Assembly (NCBI GenBank): GCA_023381945.1
Contig: JAMCQY010000281.1
Location: forward strand, 1 to 18,503
Length of the DNA: 18,503 nt
Reading direction: 5' to 3'
DNA from: Deltaproteobacteria bacterium
GTDB taxonomy: Bacteria > Desulfobacterota > Desulfobaccia > Desulfobaccales > 0-14-0-80-60-11
The notes under the pieces are model-generated. The model searched no databases, was not told the DNA's origin, and worked only from the letters and a program-made list of their open reading frames with translations. The position numbers were made by a program, and so were the translations under genes. Shown here piece by piece: positions 7,343 through 14,381 of the stretch. The first letter of the stretch is position 1; each line of letters begins with the position of its first letter.

Positions 7343-8031
7343 GCACACTTCTCCATAGTCACCGGACTAACTGATTCCCACTAGCGGCTAGATTTCAAAA
7401 TTCTATCTGGAGATTTGCTCAATATTCATCTTCTGCGCCACTATCCAAGTCGATTACTTTTTTACAATGTTATCACAAAATATTCCAATCCTTAATTTAA
7501 CCGCAGCGGGATTTTTTCAGGAAAGGCGGCCGGTGAAGGTCCCTGATAATATCGGGACGGATTAATTGCCGGTAAGAATCAAAGATAAAAGTTTACTAAA
7601 CAATCAAGCTCAATTTAGTGGACATATTCAAAGCCTAAAAAAAACGAGATAATCGAAGCCATTCACCTTTGGAACGTAACTGGATGATATTTCCGGCCTA
7701 AACAACAACGGTCGGTCTGAACTTGGCCCGGTCAGGGGCGTTTCTTGGATTGGAATTTTTTCTCTTGGGACCTTTACCTATTAATAAATTCAGGGTTCTC
7801 GAAGGTGAAAATCAGGACAACCCTGATTTACCTTCCCATCCAGATAACCCATATTAGCCTCACAAGCATAAGATAGCCCCATGGAACCAAAAATTCGAGA
7901 AGGGAGGATAGGGTCAAATATTAAACAAAAGAAAAGCCACGGCAAGGACAGAAGTTAGGCTGATCACCCTTAAAAGAAAAAGAAGATTTAAACAATCGGA
8001 GCCCACTTAAAAATACTTGCAAGGGGATATA
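7343..8031. other. Long non-coding region upstream of the Flp pilin genes
   Basis: Almost 690 bases without a convincing reading frame on either strand and visibly richer in A/T than its surroundings. It contains a dyad at 7539-7558 (GTCCC...GGGAC with an inner GAT/ATC), a much stronger one at 7801-7835, and the Shine-Dalgarno AAGGGG (8021-8026) of the first pilin. I found no good sigma-70 or sigma-54 promoter by eye, no tRNA and no recognised riboswitch. It serves both as promoter region for the divergent minus-strand gene and as long leader or regulatory region for the pilus operon. Confidence 0.5.
7801..7835. promoter_or_regulatory. Strong 14-bp inverted repeat upstream of the pilin genes
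   Basis: GAAGGT (7801-7806) pairs with ACCTTC (7830-7835), and AAATCAGG (7809-7816) with CCTGATTT (7822-7829), around loop ACAAC; only GA (7807-7808) is unpaired. This is the longest perfect pairing in the region and lies about 200 bp before the first pilin ATG. It could be an operator, an RNA hairpin in a long pilin leader, or an end point for the upstream transcript. No T run follows on the plus strand. Confidence 0.5.
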
Positions 8032-8208
8032 ATGAACGCTCTGAGAAATTTCGTAAAAGACGAATCCGGCGCCAGCGCGGTGGAATATGGTCTGTTGGTT
8101 GCTCTGATCGCCGTGGTCATTATGGGTGCCGTTACCACACTCGGTACGACTATCAAAGGCATGTTTGAAAATGTGACCACCCAGATCAATAGCGCCACTG
8201 CTAGCTAA
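8032..8208 (+). CDS. flp: Flp-type (type IVb) prepilin, copy 1
   Basis: 58 residues, the usual size of Flp major pilins. A 13-residue leader MNALRNFVKDESG is cut by prepilin peptidase after the Gly; the mature protein starts ASAVEYG, with the Glu and Tyr at +5/+6 that define the Flp family, then a continuous hydrophobic helix (LLVALIAVVIMGAV). It would be inserted in the inner membrane, trimmed by TadV and polymerised by TadA/B/C. AAGGGG precedes the ATG; an in-frame TTG at 8017 would lengthen the leader without support. It is nearly identical to the copy at 8349, differing in only four residues near the C-terminus (E/T, T/N, A/G and one further position at most), so one arose from the other by recent duplication. 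Confidence 0.93.
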   Translation: MNALRNFVKDESGASAVEYGLLVALIAVVIMGAVTTLGTTIKGMFENVTTQINSATAS

Positions 8209-8224
8209 GCCGGCCTGGCCCTTT

Positions 8225-8239
8225 GAGGCTAACCGCCTC
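8225..8239 (+). other. Small hairpin after pilin copy 1
   Basis: GAGGC (8225-8229) pairs with GCCTC (8235-8239) around TAACC, 17 nt past the pilin stop. The same stem with loop TGACC recurs after the second pilin at 8542-8556. Retention in both copies suggests a role in processing or stabilising abundant pilin mRNA, though a recent duplication alone could explain it. Confidence 0.4.
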
Positions 8240-8269
8240 CCTGAAATTAAAGGGAACATAGTCTTGAAT

Positions 8270-8305
8270 ATGCTGTTAGGTTCTTTTAAGGATGAAGCCG
8301 GTTGA
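8270..8305 (+). pseudogene. Truncated remnant of a second-type Flp prepilin (leader only)
   Basis: ATG 8270 opens a frame reading MLLGSFKDEAG and then TGA. It closely matches the first eleven residues of the pilin at 8583 (MLVGFFKDETG), and the bases before it (TTGAATATGCTG) match too. The remnant ends exactly at the Gly where prepilin peptidase would cut, so only the leader peptide is left. What follows aligns instead with the leader region of pilin copy 1 (CTTAAAAATAC), marking the joint of a tandem duplication. If translated it would yield a lone 11-residue peptide; it is probably non-functional. Confidence 0.7.
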
Positions 8306-8348
8306 AAAATCAATCAGAACTCGCCTTAAAAATACGTAGGAGGAAATG

Positions 8349-8525
8349 ATGAACGCTCTGAGAAATTTCGTAAAAGACGAATCCGGTGCCAGCGCGGTGG
8401 AATATGGTCTGTTGGTTGCTCTGATTGCCGTGGTCATTATGGGTGCCGTTACCACATTGGGTACGACTATCAAAGGCATGTTTACCAATGTGACCAACCA
8501 GATCAATAGTGCCACTGGCAGTTAA
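8349..8525 (+). CDS. flp: Flp-type (type IVb) prepilin, copy 2
   Basis: 58 residues with the same leader, cleavage site (ESG before ASAVEYG) and hydrophobic helix as copy 1. It differs only toward the C-terminus (MFTNVTNQINSATGS against MFENVTTQINSATAS). The DNA is almost identical across the first 45 codons, with a few synonymous changes such as GGT/GGC and ATT/ATC. It has a better ribosome site than copy 1: AGGAGG at 8338-8343, five bases before the ATG at 8349 (an overlapping ATG at 8346 is less likely). The surface-exposed C-terminal part is where the two copies have begun to diverge, as would be expected if the fibre exterior is under varied selection. Confidence 0.93.
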   Translation: MNALRNFVKDESGASAVEYGLLVALIAVVIMGAVTTLGTTIKGMFTNVTNQINSATGS

Positions 8526-8541
8526 TCCAGCCGGGCCCTTT

Positions 8542-8556
8542 GAGGCTGACCGCCTC
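8542..8556 (+). other. Small hairpin after pilin copy 2
   Basis: GAGGC (8542-8546) pairs with GCCTC (8552-8556) around TGACC, the second occurrence of the stem found at 8225-8239. The flanking bases (CCCTTTGAGGCT and CCGCCTCC) are also shared between the two copies. Confidence 0.4.
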
Positions 8557-8582
8557 CAAGAAATTAGGGAAAACCCTTGAAT

Positions 8583-8753
8583 ATGCTGGTAGGTTTTTTC
8601 AAGGATGAAACCGGCGCCGGCGTTTTGGAGTATGCCTTTCTGATATCCCTGATTGCCGTGGTCGTCATGTGGGCAATCTCGGGTTTGAGTATCACTGTGT
8701 CAACCATGTATAACAACATTGCCAATACGATAACATCCACCACGGGTTCCTGA
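8583..8753 (+). CDS. Divergent Flp-type prepilin or minor pilin
   Basis: 56 residues: leader MLVGFFKDETG, predicted cut after the Gly, mature start AGVLEYAFLISL with the Glu-Tyr pair at +5/+6, then a hydrophobic stretch and a polar tail rich in Thr, Ser and Asn. The Flp signature is intact, but the sequence is clearly different from the two main pilins, including a Trp in the helix (VVMWAI). A minor or adaptor pilin, or an alternative major subunit, is possible. There is no strong Shine-Dalgarno immediately before the ATG; GGGAAAACC lies upstream, so translation may be weaker than for the other two. A truncated relative of this gene lies at 8270-8305. Confidence 0.88.
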   Translation: MLVGFFKDETGAGVLEYAFLISLIAVVVMWAISGLSITVSTMYNNIANTITSTTGS

Positions 8754-8790
8754 CCCTGGTACTGGCAGTTACAAGAGGGGGGCGAACGCC

Positions 8791-8874
8791 ATGGAAACCT
8801 CGCTACTGTTGCAGTTGCTGGCGGTTACGGTCTTAATCGGCATGGCCTCCCACTACATTAAAAGACTCGTATGA
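8791..8874 (+). CDS. Possible 27-residue single-helix membrane peptide
   Basis: ATG 8791 to TGA 8872-8874, beginning METSLLLQLLAVTV and ending HYIKRLV. Purine-rich GAGGGGGG lies about 7-12 bases before the ATG, a usable ribosome site. The composition is one hydrophobic helix with a basic C-terminus, typical of small inner-membrane proteins. There is no Flp cleavage motif, so it is not a pilin. It lies between the pilins and the prepilin peptidase gene. I do not recognise a family, and short chance frames of this kind are common. Confidence 0.35.
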   Translation: METSLLLQLLAVTVLIGMASHYIKRLV

Positions 8875-8911
8875 ATTCAGGGAGAAATCCCTGGATGGGA
8901 AAGAATTACCG

Positions 8912-8953
8912 GGGATGGGAGCGAAGATATTTGGAAAATCATCGCTCCCACCC
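8912..8953 (+). other. Long hairpin between pilin genes and tadV
   Basis: GGG (8912-8914) and TGGGAGCGA (8916-8924) pair with TCGCTCCCACCC (8942-8953), with A8915 bulged and a 17-nt loop. Twelve GC-rich pairs make this a very stable RNA structure. No T run follows; instead there is a TTGCAATT direct repeat and then the ribosome site AAGGAG of tadV. It is well placed to separate highly expressed pilin mRNA from the less abundant assembly-gene mRNA by partial termination, processing or protection of the 3' end. Confidence 0.5.
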
Positions 8954-8984
8954 TGCAATTGTTGCAATTATAAGGAGATCATAG

Positions 8985-9515
8985 TTGCAAGCTTATTGGC
9001 CCGCGGCCCAGACTTGGGTCGCCTCTCATGAGAACCTGATCTTCCCTCTACTGATAGCGGTCTGGATCTCATGGAGCGATTTGAGGACCAGGAAAATTCC
9101 CAATTACCTCACCCTGGGCGCTGCCCTGGCTGGTCTGCTTTACAATCTGGCCGTCTCCGGGCTGAGTGGTGTAACCTCCGGTCTCCTGGGTTTGTTTCTG
9201 GGTTTCGGGTTTTTGATTCTGCCATATATCTTGGGGGGGATGGGGGCTGGCGACGTCAAGGCCCTGGCAGCCCTGGGAGCCTGGCTGGGGCCGTTCGGCA
9301 CCCTGTGCCTCTTTATCTATATGGCCGTCGCCGGAGGGCTCATGGCCCTGGGAGTCCTGCTCTGGAAAGGGCTTCTTTGGCAAAACTTCCTTAATGTGAT
9401 CCTCTGCCGGGATAAATTATCGGCTTTATTGCCAGCTCAGAAAACCCCGGGTATTCCTTATGGGGTGGCTATGGCCCTTGGCATGTTTGCCTTATTAATG
9501 ATCGGGGGTATCTGA
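8985..9515 (+). CDS. tadV: TadV/CpaA-type prepilin peptidase
   Basis: 176-residue multi-pass membrane aspartic protease of the A24 family, the short version lacking the N-terminal methyltransferase domain, as in TadV/CpaA. The two catalytic aspartates are visible: D32 in WSDLRTRKIPN and D90 in the GMGAGDVK motif. The C-terminus carries the typical GIPYGVAMALG. It should cut the Flp prepilins after their leader Gly. The start is TTG at 8985: AAGGAG lies seven bases upstream, and the N-terminus so obtained fits a periplasmic lead-in followed by the first helix. Confidence 0.93.
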   Translation: MQAYWPAAQTWVASHENLIFPLLIAVWISWSDLRTRKIPNYLTLGAALAGLLYNLAVSGLSGVTSGLLGLFLGFGFLILPYILGGMGAGDVKALAALGAWLGPFGTLCLFIYMAVAGGLMALGVLLWKGLLWQNFLNVILCRDKLSALLPAQKTPGIPYGVAMALGMFALLMIGGI

Positions 9516-9594
9516 AGGATGTGTCTGGGAAGGATTAACTGGTCCAACTTTACTACCCGGTTTGAATAACCTGACCGTTACGGTCTAAACCACC

Positions 9595-10431
9595 ATGGAT
9601 TTTAGAGTGAGAGTTATGCTGAACCTACCCAAAGGAGTTTCTTATATCTTTATTGCGGTGGTGGCAGGTCTTCTGGCAACCATTGGTATCCGCAGCTACG
9701 TCGCCCGTAAGACTTATGTTGCTCCCATAGCCACCGGCCAAGTGGTTGTGGCCACTGCCGAAGTTTCTCCGGGCAATGCCCTGAACGGCGCCGCTCTTAA
9801 GGTGGCGACCTGGCCCAAAGAGCTGATCCCGCCACAGGCTGCTTCCGCTTTGAATCAGGTGGATGGCCGGGTGGTCATAAGCCCCATCTCCAGCGGGGAG
9901 CCTATCTTGTTAAGCAAGCTGGCCCCGGTGGGCACCGCCGCCGGCTTGAGCAGTTTGATGGAAGAGAACAAGCGGGCTTTTACGATCCGGGTCGATGATG
10001 TTTCGGGAGTGGCCGGCTTTCTTCATCCCGGGGACAAAGTGGACGTCCTGGCGGATGTGAAGGTAAAAGGCCTTGATGAGAACTTCTCTAAAACCATCTT
10101 GCAAAACATCAAAGTCTTGAGCACCGGTCAGATCTGGGAACAAAAGGGAGCCGACGCCAAACCGACGGTGGTGAATACCGTCACCTTGGAATTGAACCCT
10201 CATCAATCCGAGGTCATGAATCTCGCCAGCAATGAAGGGAAGATTCGCCTGGTCCTCCGAGGCCGCCGCAATGACACCATTGTGGAGACCGAAGGGGTGG
10301 CCATGTCGACCCTTTTTGGCGTTGCCAAAAAAGAAGACCCCACGCCTGTTGCGGCTGAGAAAGAGGTGAAAAAAGAGGAGCGCACTGTGGAGGTGATCAA
10401 AGGCATGGAGCGTTCCAAAAACAATCTCTAG
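9595..10431 (+). CDS. cpaB: Flp pilus assembly protein CpaB/RcpC
   Basis: 278 residues: one N-terminal membrane helix (about 17-34), a SAF domain (about 44-110, VAPIATGQVVVATAEVSPG and DGRVVISPISSGEPIL), then the RcpC/CpaB domain (about 125-240, AFTIRVDDVSGVAGFLHPGDKVDVL through LRGRRNDT), and a charged Lys/Glu-rich tail. It is a periplasmic Tad component that works with the outer-membrane secretin. The start is uncertain: the ATG at 9595 has no Shine-Dalgarno and is preceded by a small hairpin (GACCG/CGGTC, 9573-9585), whereas the in-frame ATG at 9616 has GAGTGAGAG just before it. Downstream, where Tad loci normally carry the secretin gene rcpA/cpaC, there is only a 272-bp gap. Confidence 0.9.
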   Translation: MDFRVRVMLNLPKGVSYIFIAVVAGLLATIGIRSYVARKTYVAPIATGQVVVATAEVSPGNALNGAALKVATWPKELIPPQAASALNQVDGRVVISPISSGEPILLSKLAPVGTAAGLSSLMEENKRAFTIRVDDVSGVAGFLHPGDKVDVLADVKVKGLDENFSKTILQNIKVLSTGQIWEQKGADAKPTVVNTVTLELNPHQSEVMNLASNEGKIRLVLRGRRNDTIVETEGVAMSTLFGVAKKEDPTPVAAEKEVKKEERTVEVIKGMERSKNNL

Positions 10432-10703
10432 AAGCAACGCCTCACAAAGAACCGCCGGCCGCACTCAGTTAAATCAGGATCACGGAACGGCGTAATCGGA
10501 GATGGCGTTCTCGGTGCGATTCAATTAACTCAGAGGTTTGAGCGGACTATAGGCTTGAAAACGGCAGAACACTTCTGGTATTTTGCAATTACGGCCCTGT
10601 CCCTGCCGATAGCTTGGAGCATTGGGTCTAAGGGCCCCAAAAAAAATTCCGACCGATCTGCGTTATTTGATTAACCTGGTAGAGTCCGCCAAGGGAGTGA
10701 AAG
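10432..10703. other. Gap at the usual secretin position in the Tad locus
   Basis: 272 bases between cpaB and tadZ without a recognisable remnant of rcpA/cpaC. It contains a small frame at 10555-10674 and ends with AGGGAG, the ribosome site for tadZ. No terminator hairpin was seen. Confidence 0.4.
10555..10674 (+). CDS. Possible 39-residue hydrophobic micro-protein (TTG start)
   Basis: TTG 10555 to TAA 10672-10674 gives MKTAEHFWYF, then a hydrophobic stretch AITALSLPIAW, then a basic tail SKGPKKNSDR. This has the outline of a one-helix membrane protein. There is no convincing Shine-Dalgarno, the start is non-ATG, and I recognise no family, so it may be a chance frame. Confidence 0.22.
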   Translation: MKTAEHFWYFAITALSLPIAWSIGSKGPKKNSDRSALFD

Positions 10704-11897
10704 GTGCAGTCTGAAAACTTGACCATTTCAGTACTGTTCGGGACTGGCGTCCAACGGCCAGAGATCCAAAAGGTTTTGGAAAGCCTCCCCCAACTGAAAT
10801 TGGTGGAACAGACATGCGATCCCAAGAATTACTGCAGCCGGCACCAGGGAAGTTGGCCGGATTTGGTCCTGGTGGAGATGGATGGGGAAAATACCATTCC
10901 AGCCTGGTTAGAAAAACTCCCTCAAGACCTGCCGAAGACCCCGGTGTTGCTCTGTTCTCATAACCGTGAACCGGAGTTTCTGATCAGAGCCATGCAGGTG
11001 GGGATCAGAGAATTCCTGCCGCTTCCGATGAACCTCGTCGATTTGGAAGCCGCGGTACGCCGGGTCTGGTTGTCCCGAAGGCGCTTCCATTCCGAGGAAA
11101 AAGCCGAAGGGCAGGTGGTCGTGGTCACCGGACACAAAGGCGGTTCGGGAAGCACCACGGTGGCGGTTAATCTGGCCGTGGCCCTGTCGGAAGTGACTAC
11201 GAGCAACCTGGCTCTGGTGGATTTGGGCAGGCCCTTTCCAGACGTGGGAAATTTTCTGGATGTGGACCCAAATTATACCGTCCTCGATTTAGCCCAGAAC
11301 TTGGCCGACCTGGATCATTCTTTCTTGCAGCGGATCATGCAACCTTATGGAAATAACCTCTTCATTTTGCATGGCATTCAGGATTTCCGCGAACAAGAGA
11401 GTATCGAACTGGAGGCCGTAAACAAGATCTTCAAGCTACTGCGCAGCCTTTACCGATATATCATCGTTGATCTGAGCCACTGGCTGGACGAGTTCTTCCT
11501 GCAAGTGGTCATGGAAGCAGACTTAGTGCTGATGCTCACCGGACTCACTGTCCCGGATCTGCGCAATCTGAAGAGGATGTGGCCATCGTTGTTGGAATGG
11601 TACCCCGAGAGGCGAAAAATCAAACTGGTGGTCAACCGGTTTGACCGCGCCAACGGCTTGCAGTTGAAGGATTTGGAACAGCTGCTCCAACAGAATGTCT
11701 TTGCTACCCTGTCTAGTGATTATTTCACCATGATGGAAACACTGAACCGGGGTACGCCTCTGGGCCTCACGGCGCCGCGCGGCAAGCTCTGGAAGGGCCT
11801 GAAATCCCTGGCTGAACAAGTAAAACGGGAACTGCCGGGCGATGCCGAAGAACTGGCCCTGGATGTTTCAGCCAAGCGCAGGTTTTGGTTTTTTTAA
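10704..11897 (+). CDS. tadZ: Tad pilus localisation ATPase-like protein TadZ/CpaE
   Basis: 397 residues. The N-terminal ~125 residues form a receiver-like domain without a normal phospho-acceptor (the expected Asp position reads VEMD, with E58); the C-terminal part is a ParA/MinD-type P-loop domain. The P-loop is GHKGGSGSTT (143-152): the signature lysine of the deviant Walker A motif is present, but the lysine before the Thr pair is Ser, a change often seen in TadZ/CpaE proteins. Family members mark the cell pole and recruit the rest of the Tad machine. GTG at 10704 follows AGGGAG with good spacing. The tadA ribosome site overlaps its stop, so they are co-translated. Confidence 0.9.
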   Translation: MQSENLTISVLFGTGVQRPEIQKVLESLPQLKLVEQTCDPKNYCSRHQGSWPDLVLVEMDGENTIPAWLEKLPQDLPKTPVLLCSHNREPEFLIRAMQVGIREFLPLPMNLVDLEAAVRRVWLSRRRFHSEEKAEGQVVVVTGHKGGSGSTTVAVNLAVALSEVTTSNLALVDLGRPFPDVGNFLDVDPNYTVLDLAQNLADLDHSFLQRIMQPYGNNLFILHGIQDFREQESIELEAVNKIFKLLRSLYRYIIVDLSHWLDEFFLQVVMEADLVLMLTGLTVPDLRNLKRMWPSLLEWYPERRKIKLVVNRFDRANGLQLKDLEQLLQQNVFATLSSDYFTMMETLNRGTPLGLTAPRGKLWKGLKSLAEQVKRELPGDAEELALDVSAKRRFWFF

Positions 11898-11911
11898 GGG
11901 AGTGAACTTCT

Positions 11912-13339
11912 GTGAGTTGGATGGGTTATAAGAAAGATAAGAAAGGGATAAGTCTGGTTAAACCGCCGGGCCCAGGAAGGCCTGCGGTCAAGCCGCCGTC
12001 GGTTCAAGAACCCGCTGAACCGAAGGTGGTGCAAGTTCCCAGGAAGGACGCAGCTCGGGAAGCCAAACTTTACGAAGTCAAGCAAAAGATCCACCATGTG
12101 CTGCTGGAACGGTTGGACCTGAGCGCCCTGGAGGAATTGGACGAGCAGGTGCGCGCCCGGGAGATCCGGCAAGCCCTGGGGATGCTCCTCTCGGAAGAAG
12201 AAGAGCCCCTTAACATGGGGGAGAAGAACCGCCTGGCCCGGGAACTGGAATTTGAAATCCTGGGTCTGGGTCCCCTGGAGCCCCTCTTGGAGGATCCCAC
12301 CATCTCAGATATTTTGGTCAACCGCCATGATCAGGTTTACGTTGAACGGCGGGGCGTCCTGGAACAAGCGGATATTAGGTTTCAGGACAATGACCATCTG
12401 CTCAAAATTATTAATAAGATCGTCAGCAATGTCGGGCGCCGCGTCGACGAATCTGTGCCCATGGTGGACGCCCGTCTCCCTGACGGCTCCCGGGTCAACG
12501 CCATTATTCCTCCCCTGGCTCTGGACGGGCCCATGCTCTGTATTCGGCGGTTCTCCGTCTCCCGGCCCTCGCTGGAGGATTTGATCGAGAAAGGCAGCCT
12601 CACCGCCCAGATCGGCGAGGTTCTGAAGGCCATCGCGGTGGCAAAGTTGAATGTCATCATCTCCGGCGGCACCGGTTCCGGCAAGACCACCATGCTCAAC
12701 ATCCTCTCCGGGTTTATTCCCTCCCGGGAACGCATTATCACCATTGAGGACTCCGCCGAACTCCAACTGCAACAAGAGCACGTCTGCCGCCTGGAAACCC
12801 GGCCGGCCAACGTCGAGGGGAGAGGAGAAATTACCGCCCGGGACCTGGTGAAGAACTGCCTGCGGATGCGGCCGGACCGGGTGGTCGTCGGCGAGGTGCG
12901 CGGCGCCGAGGTTATTGACATGCTCCAAGCCATGAATACCGGCCATGAGGGCTCCATGACCACCATCCACGCCAACACCGCCCGGGACGCAATGCTGCGG
13001 CTGGAAACCATGATTTCTCTTTCGGGCATCACCATCCAGGAGAAGGCCATGCGCCAGATGATCTCCTCCTCAGTTAATGTGGTCATTCAATTGGTCCGCC
13101 ACAGCGACGGCGGCCGCCGCATGATCTCCCTCTCCGAGATAACCGGCATGGAAAGCGGCGTCATCAGCATGCAGGATATTTTCGTCTTCGAGCGTCACGG
13201 CATGAATGAACAGGGCATGATTATGGGACGCTTTGTGGCTACCGGGGTTCGTCCCAGGTTCGCAGAGCGCTGCCGCCTATTCGGGGCGCCACTCTTAGAT
13301 GGGATCTTCAACCCCCCACCCCGCCCCATCGGCGGCTAA
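11912..13339 (+). CDS. tadA: Tad secretion/assembly ATPase TadA (CpaF)
   Basis: 475-residue type II/IV secretion ATPase of the TadA/CpaF group. After a basic, Pro-rich linker (1-50) comes an N-terminal helical domain, then the RecA core: Walker A GGTGSGKT (252-259), Asp box ITIEDS (276-281), Walker B RVVVGEVRG (323-331) and His box GHEGSMTTIHAN (344-355). All catalytic motifs are intact. It is a cytoplasmic hexamer that powers Flp polymerisation through TadB/TadC. GTG at 11912 is used, with AAGGGAG nine bases upstream; an ATG three codons on is a less likely start. The short Pro-rich C-terminus (FNPPPRPIGG) is unremarkable. Confidence 0.95.
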   Translation: MSWMGYKKDKKGISLVKPPGPGRPAVKPPSVQEPAEPKVVQVPRKDAAREAKLYEVKQKIHHVLLERLDLSALEELDEQVRAREIRQALGMLLSEEEEPLNMGEKNRLARELEFEILGLGPLEPLLEDPTISDILVNRHDQVYVERRGVLEQADIRFQDNDHLLKIINKIVSNVGRRVDESVPMVDARLPDGSRVNAIIPPLALDGPMLCIRRFSVSRPSLEDLIEKGSLTAQIGEVLKAIAVAKLNVIISGGTGSGKTTMLNILSGFIPSRERIITIEDSAELQLQQEHVCRLETRPANVEGRGEITARDLVKNCLRMRPDRVVVGEVRGAEVIDMLQAMNTGHEGSMTTIHANTARDAMLRLETMISLSGITIQEKAMRQMISSSVNVVIQLVRHSDGGRRMISLSEITGMESGVISMQDIFVFERHGMNEQGMIMGRFVATGVRPRFAERCRLFGAPLLDGIFNPPPRPIGG

Positions 13340-13369
13340 GGGCCAACGACCTGCCTAAGGAGAAGCAAA

Positions 13370-14371
13370 ATGGCGCAAAAAAGCCTGTTTAGTATGGGCG
13401 GTCTGGATTTTATGTTGGTCATAGGACTTGTCGGAGCTTTTGTGGGGGTTTGCTTTCTGGTCACTTACATCAATTTATCAGTAGTCGAACCCTACCGCCA
13501 GAGGCGGCTGATCCAAAAGCGGCTCAGGAGCAATAAGAGGGAACAGGAGTTCCGAGCCCAAATTTTCAAAGCGTATCAGGACACGCGCCATAGCCCGGTT
13601 TTAACCATTTTGAATAAATTGACCGGCTGGGGCAAGGTTGAAAACCTGCAGCGCCTGCTCCTCCAGGCCGATATCTATCTGTCTCCGGGCGTCTTTGTTT
13701 GCGCCATCGGCATCCTGGGTTGTCTGGGTTTTATTATCGGATTGCAGATAGGCGGATTATGGTCCTGGGGTTCGGGGGCCTTCATGGGGTTCCTGCCCAT
13801 CTTCATCTTACGCTGGAAAAAGAAGCGCAAGACGGCGAAGTTTGAGAAACAGATGCCGGAAGCCATGGAACTCCTGGCCCGGTCGTTGCGGGCCGGGCAT
13901 ACATTGCAGTCGACTCTCGAGTTGGTGTCCAATGAAATTCCCGCGCCTCTTGGTAAGGAGATGCGCGTCACTTATGAGGAGCAGCGCCTGGGGCTGAGTG
14001 TTTCCCAGGCCCTGCGGCGCATGTCGGACCGGGTGGCCAGCCAGGATCTGCGCTACTTCGTGACCGCGGTCTTGATCCAGGCTGAGACTGGCGGCAATCT
14101 CGCGGAAATTTTGGAAAATATCGGCACCCTTATCCGGGATCGGCTGAAACTGAAAGGCAAGATTGTGGCCCTGACGGCAGAAGGCCGTTTTTCAGCCTTG
14201 GTCTTGATCGGCCTGCCTATCCTTACCTTCCTGGTCCTTTATTTGATCAACCGGGAATATATCATGGTGCTTCTGACGGACCCCATAGGCACCAAGATTT
14301 TGACCGCCGGCATCTGCCTGGTCATCTTAGGAGCCTTGATAATGAAAAAAATGATCGCTATCAAGGTTTGA
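13370..14371 (+). CDS. tadB: Tad inner-membrane platform protein TadB
   Basis: 333 residues of the T2SSF (GspF-like) family. There is a helix at about 13-36, two helices at 105-148, a cytoplasmic T2SSF domain (about 160-270, KQMPEAMELLARSLRAGHTLQSTL and ETGGNLAEIL), and two C-terminal helices (about 272-293 and 307-328). TAAGGAG precedes the ATG by about seven bases. It pairs with TadC, encoded 10 bp downstream, to form the platform that couples TadA to pilin assembly. Confidence 0.93.
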   Translation: MAQKSLFSMGGLDFMLVIGLVGAFVGVCFLVTYINLSVVEPYRQRRLIQKRLRSNKREQEFRAQIFKAYQDTRHSPVLTILNKLTGWGKVENLQRLLLQADIYLSPGVFVCAIGILGCLGFIIGLQIGGLWSWGSGAFMGFLPIFILRWKKKRKTAKFEKQMPEAMELLARSLRAGHTLQSTLELVSNEIPAPLGKEMRVTYEEQRLGLSVSQALRRMSDRVASQDLRYFVTAVLIQAETGGNLAEILENIGTLIRDRLKLKGKIVALTAEGRFSALVLIGLPILTFLVLYLINREYIMVLLTDPIGTKILTAGICLVILGALIMKKMIAIKV

Positions 14372-14381
14372 GGAGAAGTCA

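Noticed and set aside
7693..7703. CCGGCCTAAAC resembling a segment of the GEMM-I c-di-GMP riboswitch
   Set aside because: The preceding conserved GCAAAGC and GGCAAACC elements and the closing stems are missing; an 11-base match alone is chance.
8303..8305. TGA in the pilin remnant read as a second selenocysteine codon
   Set aside because: The sequence after this TGA does not continue the pilin fold; it matches the leader region of the next pilin copy instead, so it is a duplication joint and a true stop.
7921..8515. Minus-strand reading frames overlapping the two Flp pilin genes
   Set aside because: They are antisense shadows of the pilin genes, repeated because the pilins are duplicated; they have no recognisable domain or suitable ribosome site.
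10432..10703. Degraded secretin gene between cpaB and tadZ
   Set aside because: No secretin-like residues could be seen in any forward frame; only a short hydrophobic frame is present.
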